The notes: generated from the sequence alone by a model not told the origin. A stretch of 64,000 nt of DNA from JAAYYY01 sp964602995 (GCA_964602995.1 CAZRTM010000005.1:1-64000); one strand, 5' to 3'; shown: positions 33,716 through 42,784, counted from the first letter of the stretch. Made by a program: numbers and translations.

Positions 33716-35617
33716 ATGGGCAAAATTATCGGTATTGATCTGGGGACGACCAATTCGGTAGCCGCTGTCATGGAAGGCGGTGAGCCGGCGGTGATTCCCA
33801 GCGCAGAGGGCGGACGGCTATTTCCGTCCATTGTCGCCGTCAACCCCAAGACAGGGGAGCGTATGGTTGGACAGGTTGCCAAACGACAGGCGGTGGTTAA
33901 TCCCGAGAACACCGTTTCCTCTGTGAAGCGCTTTATGGGGCGCAAATTTGAGGATCCAGAGGTCAAGCGTGCCCGTGAGTATGTCTCCTATGACGTGCGC
34001 GAGGCGCCCAACGGCGACGTGCGCGTGGTGATGAACGAAGAGGAATATTCGGCGCCAGAGATTTCGGCCATGATTCTGCAGAAGATCAAGGCCGACGCCG
34101 AGGCTTACCTGGGACAGCCGGTGACGCAGGCTGTGATTACGGTGCCTGCTTATTTCAACGATAGCCAGCGCCAGGCAACTAAAGATGCGGGCAAAATTGC
34201 AGGTCTGGAAGTTTTGCGTATTGTCAACGAGCCGACAGCTTCGTCGCTGGCCTATGGTCTGGGCAGTGATGAGGAAGAGGTGATTGCGGTTTATGACCTG
34301 GGCGGCGGTACCTTTGACATCTCCATTCTGGAAGTTGGAGATGGTGTGTTCGAGGTGCGCAGCACGAATGGCGACACTTTCCTCGGCGGCGATGATTTCG
34401 ATCAGCGCATCATTGATTGGGCGGCTGAGCAGTTCAAGATGGAGCAGGGCATCGACCTGCGCAAGGATCGCCAGTCATTGCAACGCCTGCGTGAGGCGGC
34501 GGAAAAGGCTAAGATTGAGCTGTCCACGACGGTCCAGACGGAGCTTAATCTGCCTTATATTACTGCGGACGCCACGGGACCGAAACATTTGAACATGACT
34601 CTGACGCGCTCGAAGTTTGAGCAATTGACCGAAGACCTGATCCAGCGCAGCATTGGGCCGGTGCGCCGGGCGCTGGAGGACGCCGGTCTTAGCCCATCAG
34701 ATATTGACGAGGTGGTGCTGGTTGGCGGTATGACGCGCATGCCTGCGATTCAGGAAGCGGTGCAGAACTATTTCGGCAAGACGCCACACAGAGGCGTTAA
34801 CCCCGATGAGGTGGTCGGCGTCGGTGCGGCCATTCAGGCAGGCGTTCTCGGTGGCGATGTGAAGGATGTCCTGTTGCTGGACGTGACGCCGCTGACTCTG
34901 AGCATTGAGACGCTTGGCGGCGTGGCGACGCCGCTGATCGAGCGTAACACGACAATTCCTACGAAGAAGAGCCAGGTGTTCTCGACTGCTTCTGACAGCC
35001 AGACCCAGGTGGAAATCCACGTGGTGCAGGGTGAGCGCCCGATGGCTGCTGATAACAAGAGCCTGGGCCGTTTCATCCTGGATGGCATTCCGCCCGCGCC
35101 GCGCGGCGTGCCGCAGATCGAAGTCTCCTTTGATATTAACGCCGACGGTATTCTTAACGTCAGCGCCAAAGATAAGGCAACTGGCAATGAGCAGGCGATG
35201 CAGATTATTCCTTCCAGCGGCCTTGACGACAAGGAGATCGAAGAGATGGTGCGCGCGGCAGAAGAACACGCCGCCGCCGACCGTGAGCGCAAGGAGATGG
35301 TCGAAGTACGCAATCTGGCTGATTCCGCCGTCTACAGCGCTGAGAAATTCCTGCACGACAACGGTGATAATGTTCCTGCTGCCAGCAGAGAAGCGATTCA
35401 GAGCCAGATTGGGAAAGTGAAAGAAGCTCTCGACGCGGACGACATTGAAAGCGTGCGCACAGAGGCCGGCAAGCTGCAGCAGGCGCTGCAAGAAGCTGGG
35501 GCCGCCATGTATAGCCAGCAGCAGAGTTCGGGCAATGGCGCCGGTGCTGCTGAAGGCGAGGGCGAGAGCGGCGCAGATGGTGAAGACGTAATCGAAGGCG
35601 AGTTCAGCGACGTCTGA
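33716..35617 (+). CDS. dnaK: Molecular chaperone DnaK (Hsp70)
   Basis: ATP-dependent folding chaperone, 633 residues, full length. The phosphate-1 loop is IGIDLGTTNSVAAVM, the phosphate-2 motif AVYDLGGGTFDISIL, and the adenosine region VVLVGGMTRMPAIQEAV. The linker DVLLLDVTPLTLSIET leads to the substrate domain, with a helical lid and a Gly/Glu-rich tail ending EGEFSDV, the typical DnaK end. A good Shine-Dalgarno (GGAGTAAGGA) precedes the ATG. Third gene of the CIRCE-controlled operon. Confidence 0.99.
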   Translation: MGKIIGIDLGTTNSVAAVMEGGEPAVIPSAEGGRLFPSIVAVNPKTGERMVGQVAKRQAVVNPENTVSSVKRFMGRKFEDPEVKRAREYVSYDVREAPNGDVRVVMNEEEYSAPEISAMILQKIKADAEAYLGQPVTQAVITVPAYFNDSQRQATKDAGKIAGLEVLRIVNEPTASSLAYGLGSDEEEVIAVYDLGGGTFDISILEVGDGVFEVRSTNGDTFLGGDDFDQRIIDWAAEQFKMEQGIDLRKDRQSLQRLREAAEKAKIELSTTVQTELNLPYITADATGPKHLNMTLTRSKFEQLTEDLIQRSIGPVRRALEDAGLSPSDIDEVVLVGGMTRMPAIQEAVQNYFGKTPHRGVNPDEVVGVGAAIQAGVLGGDVKDVLLLDVTPLTLSIETLGGVATPLIERNTTIPTKKSQVFSTASDSQTQVEIHVVQGERPMAADNKSLGRFILDGIPPAPRGVPQIEVSFDINADGILNVSAKDKATGNEQAMQIIPSSGLDDKEIEEMVRAAEEHAAADRERKEMVEVRNLADSAVYSAEKFLHDNGDNVPAASREAIQSQIGKVKEALDADDIESVRTEAGKLQQALQEAGAAMYSQQQSSGNGAGAAEGEGESGADGEDVIEGEFSDV

Positions 35618-35654
35618 TTTGCCGGTGACTTGAAATTAATAGGTGAGTGGTGAC

Positions 35655-35693
35655 CATACTGCCTGCGCTGTAGAAGAAGGCCCAGGCAGTATG
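35655..35693 (+). other. Stem-loop between dnaK and dnaJ
   Basis: CATACTGCCTG (35655-35665) pairs perfectly with CAGGCAGTATG (35683-35693) around a 17-nt loop, ending 10 nt before the dnaJ ATG. No U-tract follows and no clear Shine-Dalgarno lies in the remaining leader. Confidence 0.65.
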
Positions 35694-35703
35694 ATAAATT
35701 CTT

Positions 35704-36831
35704 ATGGCAGGTAAACGCGATTATTATGAGGTTCTGGGTGTACCCAGAACGGCGAGCAAAGAAGAGATCAAACGCGCCTACCGCCGCTTAGCGCGCCGCT
35801 ACCATCCGGACGTTTCGCAGGAGGAGGATGCCGACGAGAAGTTCAAGGAAGTCGGCGAAGCGTATGAAGTCCTCTCGGATGACCAAAAGCGCGCGGCGTA
35901 TGACCGCTTCGGGCACGCCGGGGTGCGTGGTGGGGCGGGCGCCGGTGGGTTCGAAGATTTCGGATTTGGCGGCGTAGCCGATATCTTCGAAGAGTTCTTC
36001 GGCGGTTTCTCGGGTACGCGGCGCAGACGGCGCGGTCCACGGCGCGGTGCTGACCTGCGTTATGACCTGTCAATCAGCTTTGAAGAAGCGGTCTTTGGCA
36101 CTGAGAAGGAAATCGAAGTGCGGCGTCCGGAAATCTGTCCTACCTGTAGTGGGTCTGGCGCAGAACCGGGTACAACGCCGGAACGATGCCCGCAGTGTAA
36201 TGGCACCGGGGAAGTGCGGCGCGTGCAGCAGTCGATACTGGGCCAGTTTGTGAACGTTACCACCTGCCCTAACTGTCGCGGCGAGGGCGAGGTTATCGCC
36301 ACGCCGTGCCATACCTGCCACGGGCGCAAACAGGTGCAACAGCTGCGCAAGCTGAAAGTGCGCATTCCGGCCGGTATTCAGAGCGAGCAGCAGATTCGGT
36401 TGAGCGGTGAAGGCGCGCCTGGCAGCAACGGGGGGCCACCGGGCAATCTTTATGTGGTGGTGACCGTCGAGGGACATCCTATTTTCCAGCGCCGCGGCGA
36501 CGACATCCTGATTAACCTGGAGATAAACGTGGCGCAGGCAGCGTTGGGCGATGAAGTCATCGTTCCTACAGTTGACGGGGACGCCACCCTGAAAGTGCCA
36601 GCCGGCACCCAACCGGGCACCGTCTTCCGCATGCGCGACCGTGGTGTGCCCCATCTGAATGGCAACGGCCGCGGTGATCAGTTGGTGATGACACAGGTGG
36701 TCGTGCCCAAGAATCTGACGGGCCGCCAGCGCGAGCTTTTTGAAGAGATGGCCGGTACGCTGGGTAAGGAAGTTGTGCCACAGCGCGAGAAGGGATTTCT
36801 GAATGATTTGAAGGACATGTTGGGGTTGTAG
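35704..36831 (+). CDS. dnaJ: Chaperone DnaJ (Hsp40)
   Basis: Co-chaperone that delivers substrates to DnaK and stimulates its ATPase, 375 residues. The J domain (about 5-70) contains the essential HPD in RYHPDVSQEE. A Gly/Phe-rich segment follows (about 75-105). The zinc-binding domain has all four C-x-x-C-x-G-x-G repeats (CPTCSGSG, CPQCNGTG, CPNCRGEG, CHTCHGRK), the last with a Lys in place of the final Gly. Two C-terminal beta domains are complete. This is the full type I layout. The short leader lacks an obvious Shine-Dalgarno and is preceded by a stem-loop. Confidence 0.97.
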   Translation: MAGKRDYYEVLGVPRTASKEEIKRAYRRLARRYHPDVSQEEDADEKFKEVGEAYEVLSDDQKRAAYDRFGHAGVRGGAGAGGFEDFGFGGVADIFEEFFGGFSGTRRRRRGPRRGADLRYDLSISFEEAVFGTEKEIEVRRPEICPTCSGSGAEPGTTPERCPQCNGTGEVRRVQQSILGQFVNVTTCPNCRGEGEVIATPCHTCHGRKQVQQLRKLKVRIPAGIQSEQQIRLSGEGAPGSNGGPPGNLYVVVTVEGHPIFQRRGDDILINLEINVAQAALGDEVIVPTVDGDATLKVPAGTQPGTVFRMRDRGVPHLNGNGRGDQLVMTQVVVPKNLTGRQRELFEEMAGTLGKEVVPQREKGFLNDLKDMLGL

Positions 36832-36864
36832 GCAGTTGCCACACCCAGAAGGGGAAAGGGAGCC

Positions 36865-37788
36865 ATGTACTGGTTAGAAGTTAGCGTCGAATGTGACGGA
36901 GAGGCCGCTGAAGCGGTGTCCGAAGTGCTGCAGCCTCTTGCTCATGGCAATGGGGTGGTGTTGGAGCAACGCGGCGACCTCAGTGCGGAGGAGGAAGGCG
37001 CTCTCGAACCCCAGATTACGGTCAAGATTTACCTGCCAGGCGACAAGGATACGCCTGAATTACGCCAGGGCATCCGGGAAGCGATTTATTATTTGGGGCG
37101 GCTTTATCCCATTCCAGAGCCTCAATTTCGAAAACTGGAGGACAAGGATTGGGCGGAGGCCTGGAAGGAGCATTACCACCCGTTTCGTGTAGGCAAACGG
37201 TTGTGGATCCAGCCTAGCTGGCAGGAGGCGGGGGAGGGGCTGCAAGCGGATGACGTTGTCTTAACCCTTGACCCGGGGATGGCGTTTGGCACCGGTTTGC
37301 ACCCCACAACTCAGATGTGCCTGCAGGCGCTTGAGGAGTATGTGCAAGAGGGAATGCGCGTCCTCGATGTAGGGACAGGCTCTGGCATTCTGGCCATTGC
37401 TGCTGCCCGCCTGGGTGCGGCTGAGGTGCTGGCTATCGATACCGATCCCCTTTCCGTGGAGGCGACCGTCGAGAATGCAGCGCAAAACGGCGTCGCCGAC
37501 CGCATTGAGGTGCGGCAGGGGACGCTCTCCGACCTGTCCCACATTCAAGCACAGGGTTGGGACATCGTTGTGGTCAATATCCTGGCGCCGGTCATTATCT
37601 CCATGCTGGAGAACGACGCCCTGCTGGAGTACGTAGCGCCACAGGGATATTTGCTACTCAGCGGGATTATCGATACCCAATCCGAGGCGGTGCAGAGTAC
37701 GTTGCAAGCGGCAGGCGGCAGGGTAGATGGCACGCTAACGATACGTGACTGGGTAGCGCTTGTGGCCCGGCGCCAGGATGCCGGTTAG
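36865..37788 (+). CDS. prmA: Ribosomal protein L11 methyltransferase
   Basis: SAM-dependent enzyme that trimethylates L11 on the large ribosomal subunit, 307 residues. The N-terminal substrate-recognition domain begins MYWLEVSVECDGEAAEAV. The linker DWAEAWKEHYHPFRVGKRLWIQPSW and LDPGMAFGTGLHPTT are diagnostic of PrmA. The Rossmann motif I is VLDVGTGSGILAIAAARLGA, and VVNILAPVIISM is the family N-[IL]-L-A motif. It follows dnaJ by 33 bp, the common dnaJ-prmA arrangement. Confidence 0.96.
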   Translation: MYWLEVSVECDGEAAEAVSEVLQPLAHGNGVVLEQRGDLSAEEEGALEPQITVKIYLPGDKDTPELRQGIREAIYYLGRLYPIPEPQFRKLEDKDWAEAWKEHYHPFRVGKRLWIQPSWQEAGEGLQADDVVLTLDPGMAFGTGLHPTTQMCLQALEEYVQEGMRVLDVGTGSGILAIAAARLGAAEVLAIDTDPLSVEATVENAAQNGVADRIEVRQGTLSDLSHIQAQGWDIVVVNILAPVIISMLENDALLEYVAPQGYLLLSGIIDTQSEAVQSTLQAAGGRVDGTLTIRDWVALVARRQDAG

Positions 37789-37873
37789 ACCGGTTGGCGT
37801 AGCAGAAGAGCGAATGACTTATTCGCTCACCTCACAAAACACGGTCCTTTTTCCACATCTTCCAGGCAGTAAA

Positions 37874-37904
37874 AGAAAAGACGCCATGGGATTCATGGCG
37901 TCTT
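37874..37904 (-). terminator. Terminator of the rpsA-rpsU-infA run (minus strand)
   Basis: AAGACGCCATG (37878-37888 on the plus strand) pairs perfectly with CATGGCGTCTT (37894-37904). Read on the minus strand the stem is followed by TTCTTTT. It may also stop prmA transcription from the other side, but the U-tract is better for the minus strand. Confidence 0.8.
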
Positions 37905-37971
37905 GTTACGTCTCAACTGCTATAGAAGATATGGCTGACCAGAGAATTTGTATTCTAACGAGGAGGGAGAA

Positions 37972-38220
37972 TTAACGATCCTGCGGGCGGTTTACCTGCT
38001 TCTTGTAGCGGTAGGTAATACGTCCACGGTTCAAATCGTAGGGGCTCATTTCAAGGCGTACACGGTCACCCAGCAGAATGCGGATGTAGTAGCGACGCAT
38101 CTTCCCAGACAGATAGGCCAGTACCTCGTGGCCGTTATCCAGCTCTACCAGAAACTGGGTGTTTGGTAGAGCTTCTACGACAGTTCCTTCTACCTCAATC
38201 TTTTCTTCTTTCTTAGCCAT
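37972..38220 (-). CDS. infA: Translation initiation factor IF-1
   Basis: Binds the 30S A site during initiation. The 82-residue protein is one OB fold with the IF-1 pattern EKIEVEGTVVEALPNTQFLV, ELDNGHEVLAYLSGKMRR, and RILLGDRVRLEMSPYDLNRG, ending RITYRYK plus a short basic tail. The start is the MAKKEEK methionine with AAAGGAGAAG directly upstream; a longer open frame is not used. Third of the rpsA-rpsU-infA run. Confidence 0.97.
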   Translation of the reverse strand: MAKKEEKIEVEGTVVEALPNTQFLVELDNGHEVLAYLSGKMRRYYIRILLGDRVRLEMSPYDLNRGRITYRYKKQVNRPQDR

Positions 38221-38293
38221 ACTTCTCCTTTCTAGAGTTAACAAAACACCAGCTAATATTATAATGCGAACCAATTAGATCCGCATTAATCCA

Positions 38294-38494
38294 TTAGCCT
38301 CGTTCACTGGCGGCCTGACGGCGGCGCATACGACGGATCGCCTTTTTCTTTTGAATTCGACGCAGCTCGCTTTTTCCAACGTGCCAACGCTTGTTGCGCA
38401 CGACTGTCATTGTACCGGCCTTAGTAACCTGCTTGCGAAAACGACGCAAGAGGCTTTCGTCTGTTTCATTCGCCATTCTTGTGACGCGCGGCAT
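38294..38494 (-). CDS. rpsU: Ribosomal protein bS21
   Basis: A 66-residue, strongly basic protein. NETDESLLRRFRKQVTKAG matches the first helices of bS21. It is followed by a Lys/Arg-rich helix (SELRRIQKKKAIRRMRRRQ). The start MPRVTR is supported by GGGGGTG seven bases upstream; an internal Met at position 7 is less likely. bS21 sits on the 30S platform near the anti-Shine-Dalgarno. Located between rpsA and infA. Confidence 0.9.
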   Translation of the reverse strand: MPRVTRMANETDESLLRRFRKQVTKAGTMTVVRNKRWHVGKSELRRIQKKKAIRRMRRRQAASERG

Positions 38495-38560
38495 AAACTA
38501 TCACCCCCTTTTCATCAGGATGTGAGCTGTCATAGCTCTGTGCGGTAAGCGATAAGCCAA

Positions 38561-39994
38561 TTAGCTATCACTTGTTTCCGCTTCGGTTGAAACCTCTACC
38601 ACCTCATCGGTAGCATCGGCACTTTCTTCTGTTGATTCGCCGTTCACGCCGGCTTCTGTTTCTTCGGCTACCTCTTCAGANNNNNNNNNNNNNNNNNNNN
38701 NNNNNNNNNNNNNNNNNNNNNNNNNNNNNNNNNNNNNNNNNNNNNNNNNNNNNNNNNNNNNNNNNNNNNNNNNNNNNNNNGTCTCTTCTTCAGCGGCAGG
38801 CTGGCTGGCCTCGGCGCGGCTTTCGGCTGCGGCTTCGGCAGCAGCCTGTTCGCGTTGGGTCATCCACTCAATCTGTTCCGTGGCCGTCACGGCTTTGAGG
38901 CTCAACCCCATACGCTGGCGGTCGGCATTGATGCTGATGATGCGCAGAAGGTGGTTTTCGCCTTCCTGTAGCATCAGATGCGGGTCATCCACGGCGCTGC
39001 GGGCCATTTGCGAGCTGTGCAGGAGGCCCTCGACGCCTGGCTCCACTTCGACAAAAGCGCCATAGTCGACGATGCGAATAATCTTGCCCTCAACCAGGTC
39101 GCCTACGCTGTAATTCTCGTCGACGAGAGACCAGGGATTGGCTAATAGCTGCTTGCGGCTGAGGCTGATGCGTTCCCGCTCGCGGTCTACCTTGAGCACG
39201 TAAACTTCCAGCTCTTGGCCCATGCTCACTACTTCGCGAGGGTGCTCGACGCGGTGCCAGGCCAGTTCAGAGACGTGAATCAGGCCGTCGGCGCCGCCAA
39301 GGTCAACAAACGCACCAAAGTCACGCCAGCCGCTGACCTTGCCCTTAATCACGTCGCCTTCTTGTAGCGTTTCCATCAGCTCGTGACGGCGACGGTCTTG
39401 CCAGACGCGCTCTGCGTCGCGGTGGGACATCACAAGGCGACGGCGGCGGCGATCAACCTCGATAATCTTGACCGGGATACGCTCACCATGAGCGCGGGCC
39501 ATTCTTTGCTGGCGCTCCTGATCGCGCATGCCAGGGTTGAGGAATGTCAGGTGGGAAGCGGGAATGAAGCCGCGTAAGCGACCGAACGGCGCCAGTGCGC
39601 CGCCCCGGTTGTGCCCGGTGATCTCGACTTCAACGATTTCGCCCTTTTCCATCAGCTCCTGGGCCTCGATCCAGTCTTCGTTCATACGCGCCATGTGCAA
39701 GGACACCAGCAGGCTATCCTGCTCGTCCGTGCTCTGGACGTAGACGGGGATTTCGTCGTTGAGTTGCAACGACTCTCGCTCTTCCGGATCCAGTTTTTCC
39801 AGGTCTGAGGGTTGAATGATGCCATCTCGCTTCAGGCCCAAATCGACAATGATGCCTTGTGGCGAGATGGACACAATTATGGCATCCCGAATGTCACCGA
39901 CCTTCGGCATTTCATAATCGTGCTGGTCCAGGAGTGCAGCCATTTCCTGGGCGAAATCAACATCGGTTGTACCTTGACTTTCTTGATTCACCAT
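38561..39994 (-). CDS. rpsA: Ribosomal protein S1-like protein with four S1 domains, tail interrupted by a gap
   Basis: RNA-binding protein that helps mRNA engage the 30S subunit. Four S1 OB folds are visible at about 33-100, 118-197, 215-285 and 302-372; domain 3 (GKVSGWRDFGAFVDLGGADG) and domain 4 (GKIIRIVDYGAFVEVEPGVE) are most canonical. Four domains instead of six is usual for many non-proteobacterial S1 proteins. An Ala/Glu-rich tail follows, in which 100 N (38681-38780) hide an unknown length; the tail resumes Glu/Thr-rich. Two near-consensus promoters lie upstream, and rpsU and infA follow on the same strand. Confidence 0.93.
   Translation of the reverse strand: MVNQESQGTTDVDFAQEMAALLDQHDYEMPKVGDIRDAIIVSISPQGIIVDLGLKRDGIIQPSDLEKLDPEERESLQLNDEIPVYVQSTDEQDSLLVSLHMARMNEDWIEAQELMEKGEIVEVEITGHNRGGALAPFGRLRGFIPASHLTFLNPGMRDQERQQRMARAHGERIPVKIIEVDRRRRRLVMSHRDAERVWQDRRRHELMETLQEGDVIKGKVSGWRDFGAFVDLGGADGLIHVSELAWHRVEHPREVVSMGQELEVYVLKVDRERERISLSRKQLLANPWSLVDENYSVGDLVEGKIIRIVDYGAFVEVEPGVEGLLHSSQMARSAVDDPHLMLQEGENHLLRIISINADRQRMGLSLKAVTATEQIEWMTQREQAAAEAAAESRAEASQPAAEEEXXXXXXXXXXXXXXXXXXXXXXXXXXXXXXXXXXSEEVAEETEAGVNGESTEESADATDEVVEVSTEAETSDS
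38681..38780. other. Assembly gap (100 N)
   Basis: Exactly 100 N inside the low-complexity acidic tail of the S1 gene; likely a repeat-induced assembly break. Confidence 0.99.
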
Positions 39995-40367
39995 TTCTAC
40001 CAGGTCTCTCGTTCGATATGATCAACAAAAAAACTCGGTGCATCTTCACTTCATTGTGCAGCCGAGCTAAAAACCTAACGTTGTTTGAGTTGTATGCTAG
40101 AAGTCGCTTTAGGGCTGAAAATTCCTTTTGATCAAGCAGACCGGGCAAATCAGATAATGCGGTTATCAACCATCAACCGATATCAACCCTCCAACTAACA
40201 CGCGCTGCGACACTATCTAATTGTAAAAAGCGAGATATTATACCCCTCGTCGGGAAATTATACCACTCGATTGAACCATGTCAATTGAATTCTGTCCAGT
40301 AGAATGCCCAATTTATCGCTCAGTATCAGACATCTATATTAGGCCAGTCGCCTTACAGAATATCGCC
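39995..40367. other. Intergenic region upstream of rpsA
   Basis: No gene seen. It holds the rpsA leader (about 250 nt), the tandem promoters at 40237-40284, and a few ATCAACC direct repeats near 40158-40190 within the leader. Confidence 0.7.
40237..40284 (-). promoter_or_regulatory. Tandem sigma-70 promoters of rpsA
   Basis: On the minus strand TTGACA (40284-40279), a 16-nt spacer and TATAAT (40262-40257) are perfect consensus boxes. A second TATAAT follows at 40242-40237, 20 nt downstream of the first. This is the strongest predicted promoter in the window, consistent with a ribosomal protein operon. Confidence 0.85.
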
Positions 40368-41243
40368 TCAAGCGTACTTTTCCATGAGGAAATCGAGAAC
40401 TTTGCGATCGATCTGGTCACCCTCGCCATTCCAGCGCTCTTCCAGGTTCTCGGTGCCCACCAGCGCACGCAACGCTTTGCGTGTCGGCTCATCAAATTGG
40501 CCCGATTGCGGGCCGCTGTAATGTCCGGTGCGCGCCAACAAGGTCTGTATCTCGCCAGCATAATCAGCCAGCGGTACCAGGTCATTGGGGTCAACTTCCT
40601 GGAAGAAGAGGTGGTGCAAATTGAGCAGCCTCTGCAATTCTGCAATGGGTTGGGGGTGGTCATCCACCCGCAGATCGAGATAACGGTCGTTGTTTCCGCC
40701 ATAGCCGCCCCCTTCGCGGACCACGAGTACGGCCGCAGATTGCCGGCCACGGCTGTCACCACCGGCCTCCTGGCCTGCAGCCAGCGCCGATACCAGCCAG
40801 TCGGCCAGCTCGCCTGCCCCGTCGTCGCGCGCCTGTTGGAAGCGCTCGGCCATCGCCTCGACAGTGCCCGGAATCAGGATGTTGCCCTGGCAGGCGAAGC
40901 CATCGCCGGTGATGTGTCCGGCCCAGTCGTAGCAGTCCTCGCCCGTGAAGGCGGCCGCGCGCCCCTGGCCGTCCACCATGCCGACCTGGCGCAAGGCCTG
41001 GTTGTCGTCGTCTGCGGTCAGGCGGGCGATGGTTTCTGCGGCAGAGAGGCCTTCGCCCATGAGTTGCAGCCCCTCAGGGCCGTACTGCAGGTTGGCGTAG
41101 GACTGGGTGGCAACGGCGCCGGCCCCTGCTCGCGCCCAGGACACGACGGCGCCCACAGCGAGGAACTTGGATTGTACGGCGACGCCCCATTCCTGGCGGC
41201 GGGGGTCATAGGCGACGATTGAGAAGGTAGCAATTGGTTTCAT
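40368..41243 (-). CDS. DUF1028 protein with C-terminal peptidoglycan-binding-like domain
   Basis: A 291-residue protein. Residues 1-205 match DUF1028: it starts KPIATFSIVAYDPRRQEWGV, with AVQSKFLAVGAVVSWARAGAGAVATQ following, and the family is thought to have an Ntn-hydrolase-like fold. The C-terminal 80 residues (about 212-290) resemble the small PG_binding_2 domain often fused to DUF1028 (DPNDLVPLADYAGEIQTLLA, GQFDEPTRKALRALV). There is no signal peptide. The ATG at 41243 has GGAGTG upstream. It ends 10 bp from the next gene's stop and follows it on the same strand. Confidence 0.88.
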   Translation of the reverse strand: MKPIATFSIVAYDPRRQEWGVAVQSKFLAVGAVVSWARAGAGAVATQSYANLQYGPEGLQLMGEGLSAAETIARLTADDDNQALRQVGMVDGQGRAAAFTGEDCYDWAGHITGDGFACQGNILIPGTVEAMAERFQQARDDGAGELADWLVSALAAGQEAGGDSRGRQSAAVLVVREGGGYGGNNDRYLDLRVDDHPQPIAELQRLLNLHHLFFQEVDPNDLVPLADYAGEIQTLLARTGHYSGPQSGQFDEPTRKALRALVGTENLEERWNGEGDQIDRKVLDFLMEKYA

Positions 41244-41253
41244 ATTTTCACTC

Positions 41254-42009
41254 CTAATATTTGCGGCGTCGCTTACGCCGTTCTTCCTCTGGTGTGCGCA
41301 CTGCCTCGTGCAGCGCCTCAACCTCTTCGTCTGTCAGATGTCGCCATTTGCCCCGCGGCAGGTCGCCGATGTGTAACGGGCCGATTTGCTCGCGGAACAG
41401 ATATTGCACGTCGTGGCCCAGCAGGGCGGCGACGCGGCGAATCTGACGCTTGCGCCCTTCGCGCAGTGTGACGCGCAGATCCGTCGTCTCCTTGCCGCCA
41501 CCAATGACTTCCACGCCGGCCGGCGCTGTCCTCTTGCCGCGCAGCATCAGGCCGTTGCGCCAGCGGTTGAGTGTTTCCTCGCTGGGGTGTCCCTGGACGG
41601 TAACACGATAGACCTTCTCGTGCTCGAAGCGGGGGTGCGTCAGCCGGTGGGCCAGCTTGCCGTCATTGGTGAGCAAGATAAGCCCTTCACTGGTTTTGTC
41701 CAATCGACCGACGGGATAGATGTGTCCCGGCGCCTGAATCATACCACGGACGGTAGGGCGGCCCTCGTCCAGATCGTCTTCAGTAGAGGAGAGAACGCCA
41801 CGAGGCTTGTTGAGCATGATGTAGAGCGGCTCTTCAAATTCCAGAGGCTTGCCGTCAACTTCGATAATGTCTACGTCAGGGTTGGCCTTATCGCCCAACG
41901 TCGCCACACGCCCGTTGACACGCACGCGGCCGGCTTTGATGATTTCCTCGTTGGCCCGGCGCGAGCCAAGACCGGCTTTAGCCATTAATTTCTGTAAACG
42001 TTCCTCCAT
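41254..42009 (-). CDS. rluB: 23S rRNA pseudouridine synthase, RluB/RsuA family
   Basis: A 251-residue enzyme converting uridine to pseudouridine in ribosomal RNA. The N-terminal S4 domain reads EERLQKLMAKAGLGSRRANEE with GRVRVNGRVATLGDKA. The catalytic motif GRLDKTSEGLILLTNDG contains the essential Asp. EGRKRQIRRVAALLGH is the family Arg-rich motif. The basic C-terminus ends EERRKRRRKY. The ATG at 42009 is preferred (AAGAGGG close upstream); a GTG six codons earlier is possible. It follows scpB, as in many bacteria. Confidence 0.94.
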   Translation of the reverse strand: MEERLQKLMAKAGLGSRRANEEIIKAGRVRVNGRVATLGDKANPDVDIIEVDGKPLEFEEPLYIMLNKPRGVLSSTEDDLDEGRPTVRGMIQAPGHIYPVGRLDKTSEGLILLTNDGKLAHRLTHPRFEHEKVYRVTVQGHPSEETLNRWRNGLMLRGKRTAPAGVEVIGGGKETTDLRVTLREGRKRQIRRVAALLGHDVQYLFREQIGPLHIGDLPRGKWRHLTDEEVEALHEAVRTPEEERRKRRRKY

Positions 42010-42053
42010 ATCCCTCTTGTGGTGCACAGGCCAGGGCGCCCTGCGCCGTTCCT

Positions 42054-42641
42054 TTACTCTTCTTCTTCAATCTCTTCAGAGACCTCTCCTTCGGAGACCT
42101 CTTCTTCAGAGACCAGGGGCGGCAGCTCATCTAGCGATCTCAGGCCGAAATATTGCAGAAATTCGGGGGTGGTGCCGTAGAGGATGGGCCGCCCTGGCGT
42201 ATCCATACGCCCCACTTCTTCGATGACGCCTTTGCTGAGCAGCGTGCGCAACGCGCCATCAGAGTTGACGCCGCGGATGTCGTCTATTTCAGGCCGCGTG
42301 GTGGGTTGCATATAGGCCACAATGGCCAGCACTTCCAGAGCCGCCTGGCTGAGGCGCGTCGTCACTTCCAGCCCCAGGAAGCGTTCGACAACACCGGCAG
42401 CCTGCGGCGCTGTCGTCAGTTGCACCTCGTTGCCGCTCCACTGCAGGCGCAGGCCGCGCTCCTGATACTCTTCCTCCAGAGTCGTTAAGAGACCGCGTAT
42501 GGCGGAGGGTGTGGTCTCTAACGTTTGCGCCAGGCGGTGAAGGCTGACCGGGCCGCTGGAAACGAAGAGGAGGCTCTCCAGCGCTGCGGTCAGTGATAAA
42601 TCATGATATTCAACCGGTGTGGTTCCGTTTTGCTCACTCAT
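42054..42641 (-). CDS. scpB: Segregation and condensation protein ScpB
   Basis: Kleisin-partner subunit of the SMC-ScpAB condensin, 195 residues. It consists of two winged helices: SLTAALESLLFVSSGPVSLHRLAQTL and LSQAALEVLAIVAYMQPTTRPEIDDIRGVNSDGALRTLLSKGVIEEVGR, the latter highly conserved. GRPILYGTTPEFLQYFGLRSLDELPPL is the family end. An acidic low-complexity tail with V-S-E-(E/G) repeats follows. scpA is not in the window. The next gene in the run is the pseudouridine synthase. Confidence 0.95.
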   Translation of the reverse strand: MSEQNGTTPVEYHDLSLTAALESLLFVSSGPVSLHRLAQTLETTPSAIRGLLTTLEEEYQERGLRLQWSGNEVQLTTAPQAAGVVERFLGLEVTTRLSQAALEVLAIVAYMQPTTRPEIDDIRGVNSDGALRTLLSKGVIEEVGRMDTPGRPILYGTTPEFLQYFGLRSLDELPPLVSEEEVSEGEVSEEIEEEE

Positions 42642-42677
42642 AAGGGCATCAATGCTGCGTTGTGTTCATAACTTGGC

Positions 42678-42683
42678 TATAAT
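42678..42683 (+). promoter_or_regulatory. Candidate -10 box upstream of the M20 peptidase
   Basis: TATAAT about 100 nt upstream of the start, in the divergent gap after scpB. No convincing -35. Confidence 0.3.
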
Positions 42684-42784
42684 CGGCGGCACTCATTTCC
42701 TGGTGCCAAATTTGAATTTCATCCATTAGCAAACTGATTATAACGGAAAGTCGGCCGGAACTGTTAACAGAGGAGAATGATCGC

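Noticed and set aside
40278..41222. 314-codon plus-strand open frame opposite the DUF1028 gene
   Set aside because: The minus-strand protein has clear family motifs and a good Shine-Dalgarno; the plus frame has none.
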